A stretch of 64,000 bases of DNA from assembly GCF_001042675.1 (NCBI RefSeq), contig NZ_AP012333.1:1240001-1304000 (forward strand), in the 5' to 3' direction. Source of the stretch: Parascardovia denticolens DSM 10105 = JCM 12538 (lineage in GTDB: Bacteria > Actinomycetota > Actinomycetes > Actinomycetales > Bifidobacteriaceae). Both the position numbers and the translations under genes were made by a program. The notes under the pieces were generated by a model that did no database searches, was not told the origin of the DNA, and worked only from the letters and a program-made list of their open reading frames with translations. Below, one piece after another: positions 46,628 through 56,453 of this stretch (position 1 is its first letter; every line of letters starts with the position of its first letter).

Positions 46628-48276
46628 ATGACGTGATGGTCATGATGATGCTGGAATCCGCCCATCTCCCGGCGAGCGCGGGCGATGGCGCGACGGGCCA
46701 GGTCATGCGATGATCCAGCCCCCTCCCCTTTGACCCCGAAAAGAACCATGAGGACCATGATCAGGGCGATGAGGGCGGAGATGCGCAAGACCCATTCGAC
46801 GGCGAAGACGCTGGAAACGATGACCAAAGACCTTGAGCCGCCCAGGGATTGGAGCCGCAAGCGCTGGAAAAGGGCCATGAGGATGACCAGGATCGGAGCC
46901 CCTACGGCCCCGGCGGTCTGCCTGGCCGTGTTGGTCACCGCCGAACCGGCCGACACTTCATCCGGCTCCAGACAGTTCAAGGACCAGGTGGTCACCGGCA
47001 TCAGGGTGAAGCCCATGCCGATCTGACGGGTGAACTGGCAGATGGAAACCCACCAGATCCAGGTGTTCATATCGATCATGCTCATCATGACCGTTCCGAT
47101 GAACAGGATGCTGGTGCCGACCAGGGCCACCGGCCTGGCGCCGAAACGGTCGAGCATACGGCCCCCGAGGAACTGGGCGATGCACTGGCCGAAAGCCCCA
47201 GGCAGCATGATCAGGCCGCTCATGGTGGCGCTGAAACCGCGGTCGTTCTGGATATAGAGGGGGATGATGACGGTGATGGAACTGAAGGCGAAGAAGCTCA
47301 AGGAAGCCACGATGGTGCCCGTGCGGAAATAGCGGTTCTTCAGAACCCCCAGGTCCAAAAGCGGAGGCTCGGCACCTCCTTTCCCCTCTTGAGTGGCAAG
47401 TTCGAACCTCCTGGCCATGGCCAGCTGCCGCAGGACGAACCAGACGATTCCGACCAGTCCGATCAGCATCGGGGCCCAGACCAGAGGATGAAGGAAGGGG
47501 TAGGACTCGATGTTGGTGAAGCCGAACATGAGGCCGCCGAAGCCGAAGACGGACAGTCCCACCGAGAAGAAATCGGCCCTGGCCTCCTTATCGTTCTCCC
47601 CTATATTCCTCAAGGCGAAGAAGCCCAGGACCAGGGCCAGCAAACCGACCAGGGCCAGGCCGAAGAAGATGGAACGCCAGCCGTGCGAGTCCGTCTGCCA
47701 ACCTCCGAAGGTCGGGCCCAGGGCGGGGGCGACCGCCATGGCCACCCCCACGGTCCCCATGGCCAGGCCCCGGCGGGACAGGGGGAAGAGGGTGAAGACG
47801 GTGATCTGCAGCACCGGCCACATGACCCCGGTTCCCATGGCCTCCAGAGTCCTTCCCAGCAGGACCAGGCCGAAGGTCGGGCCCAGCCAGGACAGGACGG
47901 AACCGATGATGAAGATGGCCATGGACGACAGGACTATCTGCCTGGCGCTGAAGCGGCGGGTCAGGAAGGCGGTCAGGGGGACCATGACCCCCATGACCAG
48001 CTGGAAGATGGAGGTCATCCATTGGCCGGTGGTCACGTTGATGCCGAACTCGTTGACGATGGTCGGCAAGGCGGCCGAAAGCTGGAGTTGGGTGAAGTTG
48101 CCTAGAAAAGTGATGAAGGTCAGGGTGGCCAGGGAGATGAAGGCGGGCCTGGTCAGTTTGCCGCCGGTGTAAGCCTTGGCCGGGTCAAGGGGCTTCGCCA
48201 GCCTTTGGAAGGCCGACGGCCGCCCTTCGCCGGCCGAAACCGCTCTCTTCCGACCTCCGCCGCTCTGGTTCGTCAT
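46621..48276 (-). CDS. MFS exporter of the DHA2 (14-helix, EmrB/QacA) type
   Basis: A 551-residue transporter with about 13-14 hydrophobic helices. The N-terminal 45 residues are polar, then helix 1 (FISLATLTFITFLGNF). Motif A is seen as FLTRRFSARQIVL and motif C-like Gly/Pro sequence as GVAMAVAPALGPTFGG, characteristic of drug:proton antiporters. The C-terminus is His-rich (FQHHHDHH). ATG at 48276 was chosen over a GTG at 48294. The natural substrate is unknown; a drug or toxic-metabolite exporter is likely. Confidence 0.9.
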   Translation of the reverse strand: MTNQSGGGRKRAVSAGEGRPSAFQRLAKPLDPAKAYTGGKLTRPAFISLATLTFITFLGNFTQLQLSAALPTIVNEFGINVTTGQWMTSIFQLVMGVMVPLTAFLTRRFSARQIVLSSMAIFIIGSVLSWLGPTFGLVLLGRTLEAMGTGVMWPVLQITVFTLFPLSRRGLAMGTVGVAMAVAPALGPTFGGWQTDSHGWRSIFFGLALVGLLALVLGFFALRNIGENDKEARADFFSVGLSVFGFGGLMFGFTNIESYPFLHPLVWAPMLIGLVGIVWFVLRQLAMARRFELATQEGKGGAEPPLLDLGVLKNRYFRTGTIVASLSFFAFSSITVIIPLYIQNDRGFSATMSGLIMLPGAFGQCIAQFLGGRMLDRFGARPVALVGTSILFIGTVMMSMIDMNTWIWWVSICQFTRQIGMGFTLMPVTTWSLNCLEPDEVSAGSAVTNTARQTAGAVGAPILVILMALFQRLRLQSLGGSRSLVIVSSVFAVEWVLRISALIALIMVLMVLFGVKGEGAGSSHDLARRAIARARREMGGFQHHHDHHVIQ

Positions 48277-48306
48277 GGATGAATCACGCCTCACATACTC
48301 ACTGAA

Positions 48307-48396
48307 GACCCACTACCCGAGGATTCGAGACCTGACGGTTCGAGACTCGCTGTCTGAAGACTTCCGTCTAAAAATCCGCTGTCCAAAGACCAGCTC
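48307..48396. repeat. Degenerate 15-bp-period repeat upstream of the exporter gene
   Basis: Units such as GATTCGAGACCTGAC, GGTTCGAGACTCGCT and GTCTGAAGACTTCCG follow each other every 15 bases for about six units. The TTCGAGAC core resembles the TTCGGAAAC of the array at 27886-28050. Confidence 0.65.
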
Positions 48397-48507
48397 ACCA
48401 CTCAGGTATCTTTTCCGCTATAAAAGGTCACTATAAAAGGCCGCCACGACTCTGCATGTCGGGCCGGCTCACACTGTGACCGTCAGTCGGCCTTTCCACG
48501 CGGCCTT

Positions 48508-49398
48508 TCAACTCGACCTTTCCGCGGGACCCGGATCCGTCACCGTCCAACGCGACCGAAAGTGGAAATCCTGGCCACTGACCGGATCGGCGAAATCCAA
48601 CTCTTGAGCGACCAACCGCAGAGGGTCGCTGAAATCATCATAAGCGGCCTCAGGCAGGATCTCGGGGTAGAGGGGGTCCCCGACGATGGGCAGACCCAGG
48701 GAATTCATATGGACCCGCAGCTGATAGGTTTTGCCCGTCCGCGGGAAAAGATCATACGAGCGCAGGCCTTTTTCCAGGGTCTGACCCCGAGGCTGATCGG
48801 CGCTCAAACGGATGATGGTCACCGCGTTGGGCTTATCGGCCTCTTCGCAGGCTTGGAGCACTCCCCTGGTCTTGGTGATGTGGGAGCTGCGAATCAGAGG
48901 GAAGAAAAGCCTCCGATCGTCCGGGCAAGACAGGCGGAGGCCGGACTGATCGTCGATCAGCGGGAAAAGAGTGCCCAGGGCCGGGCGGACCACAGGCTTG
49001 GCAGGGGCCAGACAAACGTACTTCTTCCGGGCCTGTCTGTTTTGAAAAAGAAGCTGATAATCCCGCCGATAGCGCGGGTCCCGCACGAAAACGACGATGC
49101 CCGCCGTCATCCGATCCAAACGGTGGGCGGGGGTGATGGCCTCGTCCCCATACTTCTCCCGCAGCCGAATCAAGGCCGTGGACCGATACCACATCCCCCG
49201 GGGAGTGGTCGGGAGGAAATGGGGCTTGTCGACGACGATGATCCGCGAATCCTCATATAAGACAGGCAGGTTAAAGGGAATATCCGGCTCCTGAGTCACC
49301 CACCTGTGGAATCCAGGCCCAGAGGATCCAGGCTTATGGAATCCCGGGGCCTGACCGTCACCGGAGACAGGCGCTCCCGCCGGGGAGCAGGCAGTCAC
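48508..49398 (-). CDS. RluA-family pseudouridine synthase
   Basis: A 296-residue RNA-modifying enzyme. The catalytic aspartate lies in HRLDRMTAGIVVF, with IIVVDKP before it and the terminal KTYQLRVHMNSLGLPIVGDPLYP block. The GTG start at 49398 overlaps the stop of the hydrate dehydratase gene (GTGA), indicating coupling; about 40 low-complexity residues precede the domain, so a later GTG (WVTQEPD) is possible. No N-terminal S4 domain is seen. The target uridine is unknown. Confidence 0.85.
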   Translation of the reverse strand: MTACSPAGAPVSGDGQAPGFHKPGSSGPGFHRWVTQEPDIPFNLPVLYEDSRIIVVDKPHFLPTTPRGMWYRSTALIRLREKYGDEAITPAHRLDRMTAGIVVFVRDPRYRRDYQLLFQNRQARKKYVCLAPAKPVVRPALGTLFPLIDDQSGLRLSCPDDRRLFFPLIRSSHITKTRGVLQACEEADKPNAVTIIRLSADQPRGQTLEKGLRSYDLFPRTGKTYQLRVHMNSLGLPIVGDPLYPEILPEAAYDDFSDPLRLVAQELDFADPVSGQDFHFRSRWTVTDPGPAERSS

Positions 49399-50636
49399 CG
49401 GAGGAATCCCGGCAAATCGGTGTCGGACTCCCCGGCCGCGGCGTTGTCGATGACGGACTGCCGGTACAAGGCCGCCCAATCCGAGTCCAGAACCAGGCCG
49501 ATGGCCGCGGGCAGGGTCTGGGCCACATCCATGGCGCAAATCGGATGCCCGGCAGGCATGGGGTGGATCCGGGAATCCGTCGGGTCGGTCAGCAAGGCCT
49601 TCTGGCTGTTGTAGTCCCCTGCCGCGATCGCCGCGGCCAGACTGTGGAGGAAGACCCCGGCGGCGGCGACGGTCTGGGTGTCCAGATCGCCCTTATTCAT
49701 CGCGGAAGCGTTCTGAGCCAAAAGGGCCCCCAGAAGGCCGGCCAGAACGTCCCCTGTACCGGCCGTGGCCAGCCAATGAGTCGCCTCCAATTGAAGAAGC
49801 TCGTGGGATGAGTGGGAATCGTAAATGATGGTCGGGGATCCTTTCAGGACGACCACGCATTCCAGTTCGTCAGCCAGGATCTTGGCGTATTTGCGGGGGG
49901 CGGACTCCACCTCCTGTCGGGTCACCCCATACCCGCAGATGGTCAGCATGGAGGCCGCTTCGCCCGCGTGAGGGGTGACGACCACATGACGCAGGCTGTC
50001 CGCTTCGGTCAAAGGCCGGTTGGCCGCCGCCTGGGCGAAAAAGTCCAAAGCGCCAGCGTCCACCAGGCAGTAAGTGCCTTTGACCAGATGCCGTAAAGAG
50101 TTGTGCAAAGCCAGACGGTCGCCAGGGCAGGACGCACCCTCCGGATGGCCCTCTGAGCGGACCCTCGAGCGGTCCTCCTGAGCCTCCTTCGGATGAGCAT
50201 CAAGGCCATCCTTACAATCGTCTTTTGGGCCATCGGCGAGACAGCCGTCGAGGCTACCTTCCCAATAATCCGGATTGCCGGCGTAGGAGGCCAGAAGCTG
50301 GACGGCCAAGGCGTAATCCTCCTGGCCCAAATCCCGGGAGGAGACGGAGGGAAAACCGGAACCAATCACCCAGGAATCGGTATGGGTGGCGAGGCTGGCC
50401 CCCATGACCACTTCCGGCCGCCTAAGCAGAATCAGGTCCCTGGCCGCGGCCGGCCCTTCGTAACGCACATATCCGGCACCGCAGCGGGCGGCCGCATTCA
50501 CCCCCAAGAGGGCGGCCCCGGGGTAGCGGGCTGACCCGGTGAGCAGGGAAACCACTCCCCTGGTGTATTTCGAATCACCCGGCCCGGGATAAGTCACGGC
50601 GCGGGCGATCCGGTCGACTGCCACCCTGTCAGACAT
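49395..50636 (-). CDS. nnrD: ADP-dependent NAD(P)H-hydrate dehydratase
   Basis: Repairs damaged NADH/NADPH hydrates. The 413-residue protein belongs to the ribokinase-like YjeF C-terminal family: GSARYPGAALLGVNAAARCGAG, VTPHAGEAASML, VVLKGSPTIIY and the catalytic ATAGTGDVLAGLLGALLAQ. The epimerase half (NnrE) found in many fusions is missing. An Asp/Lys/Glu-rich insert of about 50 residues (around GPKDDCKDGLDAHPKEAQ) interrupts the middle. The ATG at 50636 follows AGGTG; one six bases upstream lies too close to it. Confidence 0.9.
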   Translation of the reverse strand: MSDRVAVDRIARAVTYPGPGDSKYTRGVVSLLTGSARYPGAALLGVNAAARCGAGYVRYEGPAAARDLILLRRPEVVMGASLATHTDSWVIGSGFPSVSSRDLGQEDYALAVQLLASYAGNPDYWEGSLDGCLADGPKDDCKDGLDAHPKEAQEDRSRVRSEGHPEGASCPGDRLALHNSLRHLVKGTYCLVDAGALDFFAQAAANRPLTEADSLRHVVVTPHAGEAASMLTICGYGVTRQEVESAPRKYAKILADELECVVVLKGSPTIIYDSHSSHELLQLEATHWLATAGTGDVLAGLLGALLAQNASAMNKGDLDTQTVAAAGVFLHSLAAAIAAGDYNSQKALLTDPTDSRIHPMPAGHPICAMDVAQTLPAAIGLVLDSDWAALYRQSVIDNAAAGESDTDLPGFLR

Positions 50637-50678
50637 GGTCATTCACCTTCGCCATTCAGCTTTCCGTTCATTATGTAC

Positions 50679-50738
50679 TATGCACGATGCACCATTCGCT
50701 ACCCGCCAGTCGCTACTCGCTAGTCGCGACGTGCGACT
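50679..50738. repeat. 15-bp-period repeat between glmS and nnrD
   Basis: Four units TATGCACGATGCACC, ATTCGCTACCCGCCA, GTCGCTACTCGCTAG and TCGCGACGTGCGACT. Each unit also has an inner half-period, giving many CGCTA and GCGAC words. It fills part of the 162-base gap after glmS. Confidence 0.5.
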
Positions 50739-50798
50739 CACGAGGATCCGGCGACCCATACCCATAAACCAAGCGGTCACCGCCCGATTCCGACGGAC

Positions 50799-52685
50799 CT
50801 ACTCGACCGTCACCGACTTGGCCAAGTTACGGGGTTTATCCACGTCATACCCCTTCATCTTGGCCATATCCATGGCGAGCAGCTGAAGGGGGATCACATC
50901 CACCAAAGGACTGAGCAAGGTGGAGCACTGTGGACGCCAGAAGACCACATCCGCGTAGTCCTTCACGTCCTCGTCCCCTTCTTCCGCCACGGCGATGCAG
51001 TAAGCCCCACGGGCCTTGACCTCCTGGATGGCGGAAATCACCTTGGAATGCAGGATGTTGCGGCCGCGCTCAGGCGGCACGATGATCACGAGGGGCTCCC
51101 CATCCTCCACTAGGGCGATGGGGCCATGTTTGAGCTCGCCGGCCGCGAAACCTTCGGTGAAGGTGTAGGCGATCTCCTTGAGTTTCAGGGCGCCTTCCAT
51201 GGCTACGGGGTAGCCGACGTGACGACCCAGGAAGAGGAAGGAACGGGCGTCGACCAGCTTGCGGGCCGTCTCCTCGACAGTCTCGGTCTGGGTGTCCAGA
51301 ACCTTCTGGATCTTATCCGGCATGGTCTGCAAGGAATCGATGATGCTCCGGATCTCGTCCCGATACATGGTCCCCTTCACCTGGGCCAGGTAAAGGCCCA
51401 GAAGATAGGCGGCAGTGATCTGGGCCACGAAGGCCTTGGTGGAAGCGACGGCGATCTCCGGCCCCGCATGGGTGTAAAGGACGGCGTCGGATTCGCGCGG
51501 GATCGACGACCCTTGGGTGTTGCAGATGGCTAGGACGCGCGAGCCTTGTTCCCGCGCGTGGCGGACGGCCATGAGGGTGTCCATGGTCTCTCCGGACTGG
51601 GAGATGGCCACCACCAAAGTATGAGGGGTCAGGATGGGGTCCCGGTAGCGGAATTCATGGGCCAGCTCCACCTCGACCGGGATCCGCACCCAGTGTTCGA
51701 TGGCGTATTTGTCCACCATGCCGGCGTAGGAGGCGGTCCCGCAGGCGACGACGATGATCTTATCGATTTGGCGGAAATCCTCCTCTTCGATCCTCACTTC
51801 GTCCAAGTTGAGATTGTTGGCCATGTCATAACGGCCGATCAAAGTGTTGCGGACCGCTTCCGGCTCTTCATGGATCTCCTTGTCCATGAAGGAGTCCCAA
51901 CCGCCCTTTTCCGAGGCGGTGGTATCCCAATCCACGGTGAATTCCTTGGTCTGGGTGGGGTTGCCGTCGAAATCGGTGACGATGACTGAGTCGGCCGTGA
52001 TGGCCACGGCCTCATCCTGGCCAAGCTCCAAAGCGTGCTTGGTGTAGGCCACGAAGGCGGCCACATCCGATCCGAGGAAGTTCTCCCCCTCCCCCAGGCC
52101 GACGACCAGGGGGGAATCGTGGCGGGCGCCGACGACCAGGTCGGGCTGGCGGGAATCGACCGCCAGAAGGGTGAAGGTCCCGGTGACCATGCGAGCCACC
52201 CGGCGCAAGGCCTTGAAGAGGTCAGGCCGTCCTTCGTCGGCGATGATCTGGTTCTGCACTTTGCCCAGGAGCTTGGCGGCCACTTCGGTGTCGGTACTGG
52301 AGACGAAGCGGTAGCCTTCGGCCTGCAGCTCGAACTTGAGCTGGGGGGCGTTCTCGATGATGCCGTTGTGAATCAAGGCGATATGCCCGTCCTGGCTGAT
52401 ATGGGGATGGGAATTGACGTCGCTGGGGGCCCCGTTGGTGGCCCAGCGGGTATGACCGATCCCCACCGTGGCGTCCGGCATGGGGCGGCGGCCGATGTCT
52501 TCGACCAGATTATCCAGCCGCCCTTCCTTCTTGCGGAAGGCGACCCGCTCCATGCCCGGGGAGACCAAGGCCACGCCAGCCGAGTCATAGCCCCGATATT
52601 CCAAACGTTTCAACCCTTGCAAGCAGACTTCCAAAGGCTTACTGCATGCCGTGCCCTTACCGGCATATCCAACGATTCCACACAT
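50799..52685 (-). CDS. glmS: Glutamine--fructose-6-phosphate aminotransferase (isomerizing)
   Basis: Makes glucosamine 6-phosphate from fructose 6-phosphate and glutamine, the first step to UDP-GlcNAc and peptidoglycan. The start at 52685 gives MCGIVGYAG, exposing the catalytic N-terminal Cys; the longer frame to 52784 is not functional for this family. The glutaminase domain (about 1-240) is followed by two SIS domains (ISQSGETMDTL, SLFLGRHVGYPVAMEGALKLKE-like FLFLGRHVGYPVAMEGALK) and the C-terminal PRNLAKSVTVE. The 628 residues are normal. No glmS ribozyme is seen upstream. Confidence 0.96.
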   Translation of the reverse strand: MCGIVGYAGKGTACSKPLEVCLQGLKRLEYRGYDSAGVALVSPGMERVAFRKKEGRLDNLVEDIGRRPMPDATVGIGHTRWATNGAPSDVNSHPHISQDGHIALIHNGIIENAPQLKFELQAEGYRFVSSTDTEVAAKLLGKVQNQIIADEGRPDLFKALRRVARMVTGTFTLLAVDSRQPDLVVGARHDSPLVVGLGEGENFLGSDVAAFVAYTKHALELGQDEAVAITADSVIVTDFDGNPTQTKEFTVDWDTTASEKGGWDSFMDKEIHEEPEAVRNTLIGRYDMANNLNLDEVRIEEEDFRQIDKIIVVACGTASYAGMVDKYAIEHWVRIPVEVELAHEFRYRDPILTPHTLVVAISQSGETMDTLMAVRHAREQGSRVLAICNTQGSSIPRESDAVLYTHAGPEIAVASTKAFVAQITAAYLLGLYLAQVKGTMYRDEIRSIIDSLQTMPDKIQKVLDTQTETVEETARKLVDARSFLFLGRHVGYPVAMEGALKLKEIAYTFTEGFAAGELKHGPIALVEDGEPLVIIVPPERGRNILHSKVISAIQEVKARGAYCIAVAEEGDEDVKDYADVVFWRPQCSTLLSPLVDVIPLQLLAMDMAKMKGYDVDKPRNLAKSVTVE

Positions 52686-52762
52686 GGTTCCCATTCTATT
52701 GCCTTCACTGGGCTTTTCGCCACCAGCATGCGACATCCACGGTTTTCCGCCAATGAGCGGGC

Positions 52763-52799
52763 AAAGAGAAAGCCACCGGATCACGAGGTCAGGTGGCTT
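52763..52799 (-). terminator. Rho-independent terminator after the FMN reductase gene
   Basis: On the minus strand AAGCCACC, a 14-base loop and GGTGGCTT are followed by TCTCTTT. It starts six bases after the stop codon and separates the reductase gene from glmS. Confidence 0.8.
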
Positions 52800-52805
52800 G
52801 GGGTT

Positions 52806-53378
52806 TTAGTGGCGAGGGTTGGCCTCGACCAGCTTGACGAACTTGTCGATGTAGCCCTGGACGAATTCCCGGGTTGATTCGTTGGCGAACCCGCCTTCCT
52901 CGTTGATCATGTTTGCGGACTTGCCCAGGAAGACCTCGGGCTGGCCCATGAGCGGCATATCGAAGTAGGACAAGGCCAGGCGCAGGGTCTTCTGGGAGCT
53001 GTAGCCACCCATGGCACCGACGGAATGGCTGATGATGGCCCCGGGCAGGCCCTTCCAGGCCACGTCCCCATTGGGCTTGGAGGCCACGTCGATGGCGTTC
53101 TTCATGACGGCCGGGACCAGGCGGTTGTTTTCGGAAGTGACGAAAAGCACCCCGTCGGAATCCTTGATGGTCTGGCGGAAGGCGGTATAGGCTTCAGGCA
53201 AAGGGGCGTACTCCTCGGCCGGATTGTCGTAATCGGCGTTATACAAAGGCAGGTCGCCGATCTCGACGATCCTGGCCTCATAGCCTTCGGGGAACATGGG
53301 AATGACCGCCTTGGCGATCTTGCGCGCGATGGATTCGCGGCGGAGGCTTCCCACCAGAACGGTGATCTTCTTTGACAT
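52806..53378 (-). CDS. NADPH-dependent FMN reductase family protein
   Basis: A 190-residue flavodoxin-fold reductase. The FMN-phosphate loop is seen as VLVGSLRRESIARKIAKAV, the flavin contact in VTSENNRLVPAVMKNAIDVAS and a Gly-rich segment HSVGAMGGYSSQKTLR. It may reduce quinones, azo dyes or metals, or supply FMNH2. AAGGAG precedes two adjacent ATGs (53381 and 53378); the second has better spacing. A TAAAAT box at 53466-53471 could be its promoter. Confidence 0.9.
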   Translation of the reverse strand: MSKKITVLVGSLRRESIARKIAKAVIPMFPEGYEARIVEIGDLPLYNADYDNPAEEYAPLPEAYTAFRQTIKDSDGVLFVTSENNRLVPAVMKNAIDVASKPNGDVAWKGLPGAIISHSVGAMGGYSSQKTLRLALSYFDMPLMGQPEVFLGKSANMINEEGGFANESTREFVQGYIDKFVKLVEANPRH

Positions 53379-53564
53379 CATGCATCTCCTTATGAAATCG
53401 GGAAGGGACCGGAAAGCCATTCAGGCCTTCTTGCCTTCCTGCCCTAATGGATGTCTTGCGATGCCATTTTATCCTACGGCTTCCGCCGGCAGCGGATTCC
53501 AGGCCGAAAGGTGACCCAGGCCACAGCCCTTTTCGCCTGCAGGCTAAAGGCCGCGATTCCCGAG

Positions 53565-54365
53565 TCAGAGGACCGAATCCAGGAAATCCTTGAAACGGCT
53601 GGTGCTGGGATGGTCGATGATGCTGGGGTCCCCCGACTCGACTATCACTCCCCCGGCCATGAAGACCACCTGGTCCGCCACCTCCCGGGCGAAACCGATC
53701 TCGTGGGTGACCACCACCATGGTCATGCCTTGTTCGGCCAGCTTGCGCAGGACCCCCAAGACCTCGCCGACCAGCTCCGGATCCAAGGCGGAGGTCGGCT
53801 CGTCGAACAGCATGATGTCCGGATGCATGGCCACGGCCCGGGCTATGGCCACCCGTTGCTGCTGGCCGCCGGACAGTTGCGCCGGGTAGTAGTCCAGCCG
53901 GTCATCCATCCCCACGGATTCCAGACAGGCCAAGGCCTCCTTCCGGGCCTCCTGCTTGGGCAGGCGGGCCACATGGGTGGGGGCTTCCATGACGTTCTCC
54001 AAAACGGTCATATGTGGGAAGAGGTTGAATCGCTGGAAGACCATGCCGATGTGGGACCGCTGCCGGGCGATTTCCTTCTCGTTCAGGGCCTGGAGGACCT
54101 CCTTGCCCGCCCGGGAGATCTTTTTGTAACCGATGAGCTGGCCATCGACGGTGATGCTGCCGCCGGTGATGGACTCCAGTTGGTTGATCATGCGCAGGAG
54201 GGTGGATTTCCCCGATCCCGACGGCCCCAGGATCACCGTGACCGTCCCCGGGTCCACCTTCATGCTGACACCTTTGAGGACGTGCAGGTCACCATAGACC
54301 TTATGCACCTGGTCGATGACGATCTGCGCTTCCTGCTTGTCTGTCATTGCCTGCCTCGTAGTCAT
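53565..54365 (-). CDS. Polar amino-acid ABC transporter ATPase
   Basis: A 266-residue ATPase with Walker [11 protein letters not shown], signature [14 protein letters not shown], Walker [13 protein letters not shown] and H-loop VVTHEIGFA, nearly a consensus GlnQ/HisP type. It ends the three-gene operon binding protein-permease-ATPase. GAGGCGAGG precedes the ATG, 13 bases after the permease stop. The exact amino acid cannot be deduced from the ATPase. Confidence 0.94.
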   Translation of the reverse strand: MTTRQAMTDKQEAQIVIDQVHKVYGDLHVLKGVSMKVDPGTVTVILGPSGSGKSTLLRMINQLESITGGSITVDGQLIGYKKISRAGKEVLQALNEKEIARQRSHIGMVFQRFNLFPHMTVLENVMEAPTHVARLPKQEARKEALACLESVGMDDRLDYYPAQLSGGQQQRVAIARAVAMHPDIMLFDEPTSALDPELVGEVLGVLRKLAEQGMTMVVVTHEIGFAREVADQVVFMAGGVIVESGDPSIIDHPSTSRFKDFLDSVL

Positions 54366-54378
54366 ATGCCTCGCCTCC

Positions 54379-55353
54379 TCACGCGTTCAGACCCAGATTG
54401 CGGGCCCGGTTCGCCTTGCCCGCCTGCCCGTCTTCCACCGGGGCGGCGGCCGACGTCTTCCCGTCGAAGCCCCGCCCGAAATACCGCTCCAGATAGGTCT
54501 GCCCCACCATGAGGATGGACGTGATGACCAGGTACCAGATGGCAGCCACCAGCAGGAGGGGAATCGGCTTATAGATACGGTTGGCTATGGAGTTCGTCAC
54601 GAATTGCAGCTCCATGGTGAAGGGGACGGCCAAGACCAGGGAGGTGGTCTTCAAAAGACCGATGGCTTCATTGCTCATAGGGGGCACGATGATGCGCATG
54701 GCTTGGGGCAGGACGATTCGCCGCATGATCTGGCCGCGGCTCATCCCCAAGGCCTGGGAGGCCTCCCTTTGACCGGGGTCCACCGATTCCAGGCCTGCCC
54801 TGACGATCTCCGACAGGTAGGCGGCCTCATTCAGGGCCAAGCCGACCAGGGCCGCCACTCCAGCCGTGAAGATGTCTTGGGTGCTGAGACTGACGAAGGA
54901 TGGGCCGAAGGGAATCCCCAAGCTGATCTTCGGCACCAGGACGGCGATCAAACCCCAGAAAACCAACTGGGTGTAGACGGGGGTCCCGCGGAAGAACCAG
55001 ATGAAAAACCAGCTGACCCCTCTGAGGACCAGGTTCTGGGACTGGCGCATGATGGCCAGGATCACGGACAGGACGGTGGCGATGGCGAAGGAGCCGACCG
55101 TCAGCAGGAGGGTCCAGCCCACGCCGGTCAGAACATGCTCATTGAAAAGGTAAAGCCAGACCACCTTCCACTGGAAATTCGGGTTGGTGACCACCCCGTG
55201 GATGAGCATGGCGGCCAGGATCCCCACGATGATGGCGGCGATCCAGACCCCCGGCCGGGGAAACGGTCGGGCATGGATCCGGTTGGGGATGTCAAGGTCC
55301 TTCTTGTCTTGTCCGCCCTGCTTGTCTTGTCTGCCTTCGTTTTTCCGGGTCAT
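54379..55353 (-). CDS. Polar amino-acid ABC transporter permease
   Basis: A 324-residue permease of the HisM/GlnP family. A long polar N-terminus (about 35 residues) precedes helix 1; the core has [25 protein letters not shown], the family motif [14 protein letters not shown] and the ATPase-coupling EAA loop [25 protein letters not shown]. Its ATG overlaps the binding-protein stop by four bases (ATGA), so translation is coupled. Confidence 0.94.
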   Translation of the reverse strand: MTRKNEGRQDKQGGQDKKDLDIPNRIHARPFPRPGVWIAAIIVGILAAMLIHGVVTNPNFQWKVVWLYLFNEHVLTGVGWTLLLTVGSFAIATVLSVILAIMRQSQNLVLRGVSWFFIWFFRGTPVYTQLVFWGLIAVLVPKISLGIPFGPSFVSLSTQDIFTAGVAALVGLALNEAAYLSEIVRAGLESVDPGQREASQALGMSRGQIMRRIVLPQAMRIIVPPMSNEAIGLLKTTSLVLAVPFTMELQFVTNSIANRIYKPIPLLLVAAIWYLVITSILMVGQTYLERYFGRGFDGKTSAAAPVEDGQAGKANRARNLGLNA

Positions 55354-56453
55354 TGTTCATCTCCTGTCTTGGAAGCGTCTGGCGAGGCCGAGGAATCGGA
55401 TGAGCTGGGCGTGGCATACGCCGCCCCGGTCGTGGTGCTGGCTGCATCGGCTGTAGTGGATGTACCGGCCGCACCGGTCGCGCTGGTTGTGCTGACGGCG
55501 TCCGCCTTGCCGGAGGTCAGGTCGGGGTTGATGACGGCCTTGGTCACCGCCCCGGAAGCCACCCCCCACTTATCCAGGATCGCCTTGTAGACCCCGCTGT
55601 CGATCAGTTTCTGCAAGGCGGCCTGCACCGCTTTGGTCAGCTTCATGTTGTCTTTGGCGATGACGATCCCCATGGGGGCCACTTCCTGCGGCCGGCCCAG
55701 GAGCTGCAAGGCCCCGTCGGTTTGTTTGACGGCGTAGGCGGCCACCGGGGTGTCCGTGTACATGAGGTCCACTTGCTTGTTGACCAGGGCGATGGTGGCC
55801 GAGGCCTGGTCCGCGTACGATTTGACCGTCAAGGTGGCCTTGCCCTGGGCCTTGCAGGTCCGGGCCATGGCCAGGATGCTTTCTTCCTGGGCGGTCCCGG
55901 TCTGGACGGAGGCCGTGGCCCCGCACAGGTTCCCGACGGCGAGTTTGCGGGGATTGCCCCGGGTGACGACGAAGCTGAGCCCAGCCCGGTAATGCTGGAC
56001 GAAGTTGACGCTTTTCTCCCTTTCCGCCGTGATGGTGAAGGCCGACATGCCCAGGTCGAATTTGGACCCCATGGCCGGGATGATGTTGTCGAAATTGGAT
56101 TCGATCGGACGCACCCTCAGCCCCATCACCTTCCCGAGGCCCCGGGCTATATCGATTTCATAGCCCATGATGGTTTTCGTGTCCTCACCCGTGTATTCGG
56201 CTGGAGCATAAATGGCATTCGTTCCTATGGTCAGCTCGCCCGAATCTTTGATATCCTTCGGAAGAAGGGCGACGACGTCCGGATTGGTCCGAATGTGGGA
56301 ATAATCGAAACTTTCCGCCTTCTCATCCAACCCGTCCGAAGTGCCGCAGGCCGGTAAGAGACAAACCATCCCGAGGACCAGCACAAGGGCGGCAGCCAAA
56401 CGCCCCAAGCCAGGAAGACGGGCGGACCCTTTTCTCCATACGCTCATAGACAT
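55350..56453 (-). CDS. Amino-acid ABC transporter substrate-binding lipoprotein
   Basis: A 367-residue lipoprotein. The signal helix LAAALVLVLGMVCLLPACG ends in a lipobox with Cys. The mature part follows the SBP_bac_3 pattern: GELTIGTNAIYAPAEY, GYEIDIARGLGKVMG, FDLGMSAFTITAEREKSVNF and a C-terminal lobe with KDNMKLTKAVQAALQKLIDSG. The last 45 residues are a Ser/Thr/Ala-rich tail (TTSATGAAGTSTT) unusual for this family. AGGAGG precedes the ATG at 56453; another at 56447 is possible. Confidence 0.92.
   Translation of the reverse strand: MSMSVWRKGSARLPGLGRLAAALVLVLGMVCLLPACGTSDGLDEKAESFDYSHIRTNPDVVALLPKDIKDSGELTIGTNAIYAPAEYTGEDTKTIMGYEIDIARGLGKVMGLRVRPIESNFDNIIPAMGSKFDLGMSAFTITAEREKSVNFVQHYRAGLSFVVTRGNPRKLAVGNLCGATASVQTGTAQEESILAMARTCKAQGKATLTVKSYADQASATIALVNKQVDLMYTDTPVAAYAVKQTDGALQLLGRPQEVAPMGIVIAKDNMKLTKAVQAALQKLIDSGVYKAILDKWGVASGAVTKAVINPDLTSGKADAVSTTSATGAAGTSTTADAASTTTGAAYATPSSSDSSASPDASKTGDEQ

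Noticed and set aside
50799-52685. glmS ribozyme
   Set aside because: The region upstream of glmS is only about 120 bases to the FMN reductase stop and shows no ribozyme core; such ribozymes are also not expected outside Firmicutes-like lineages.
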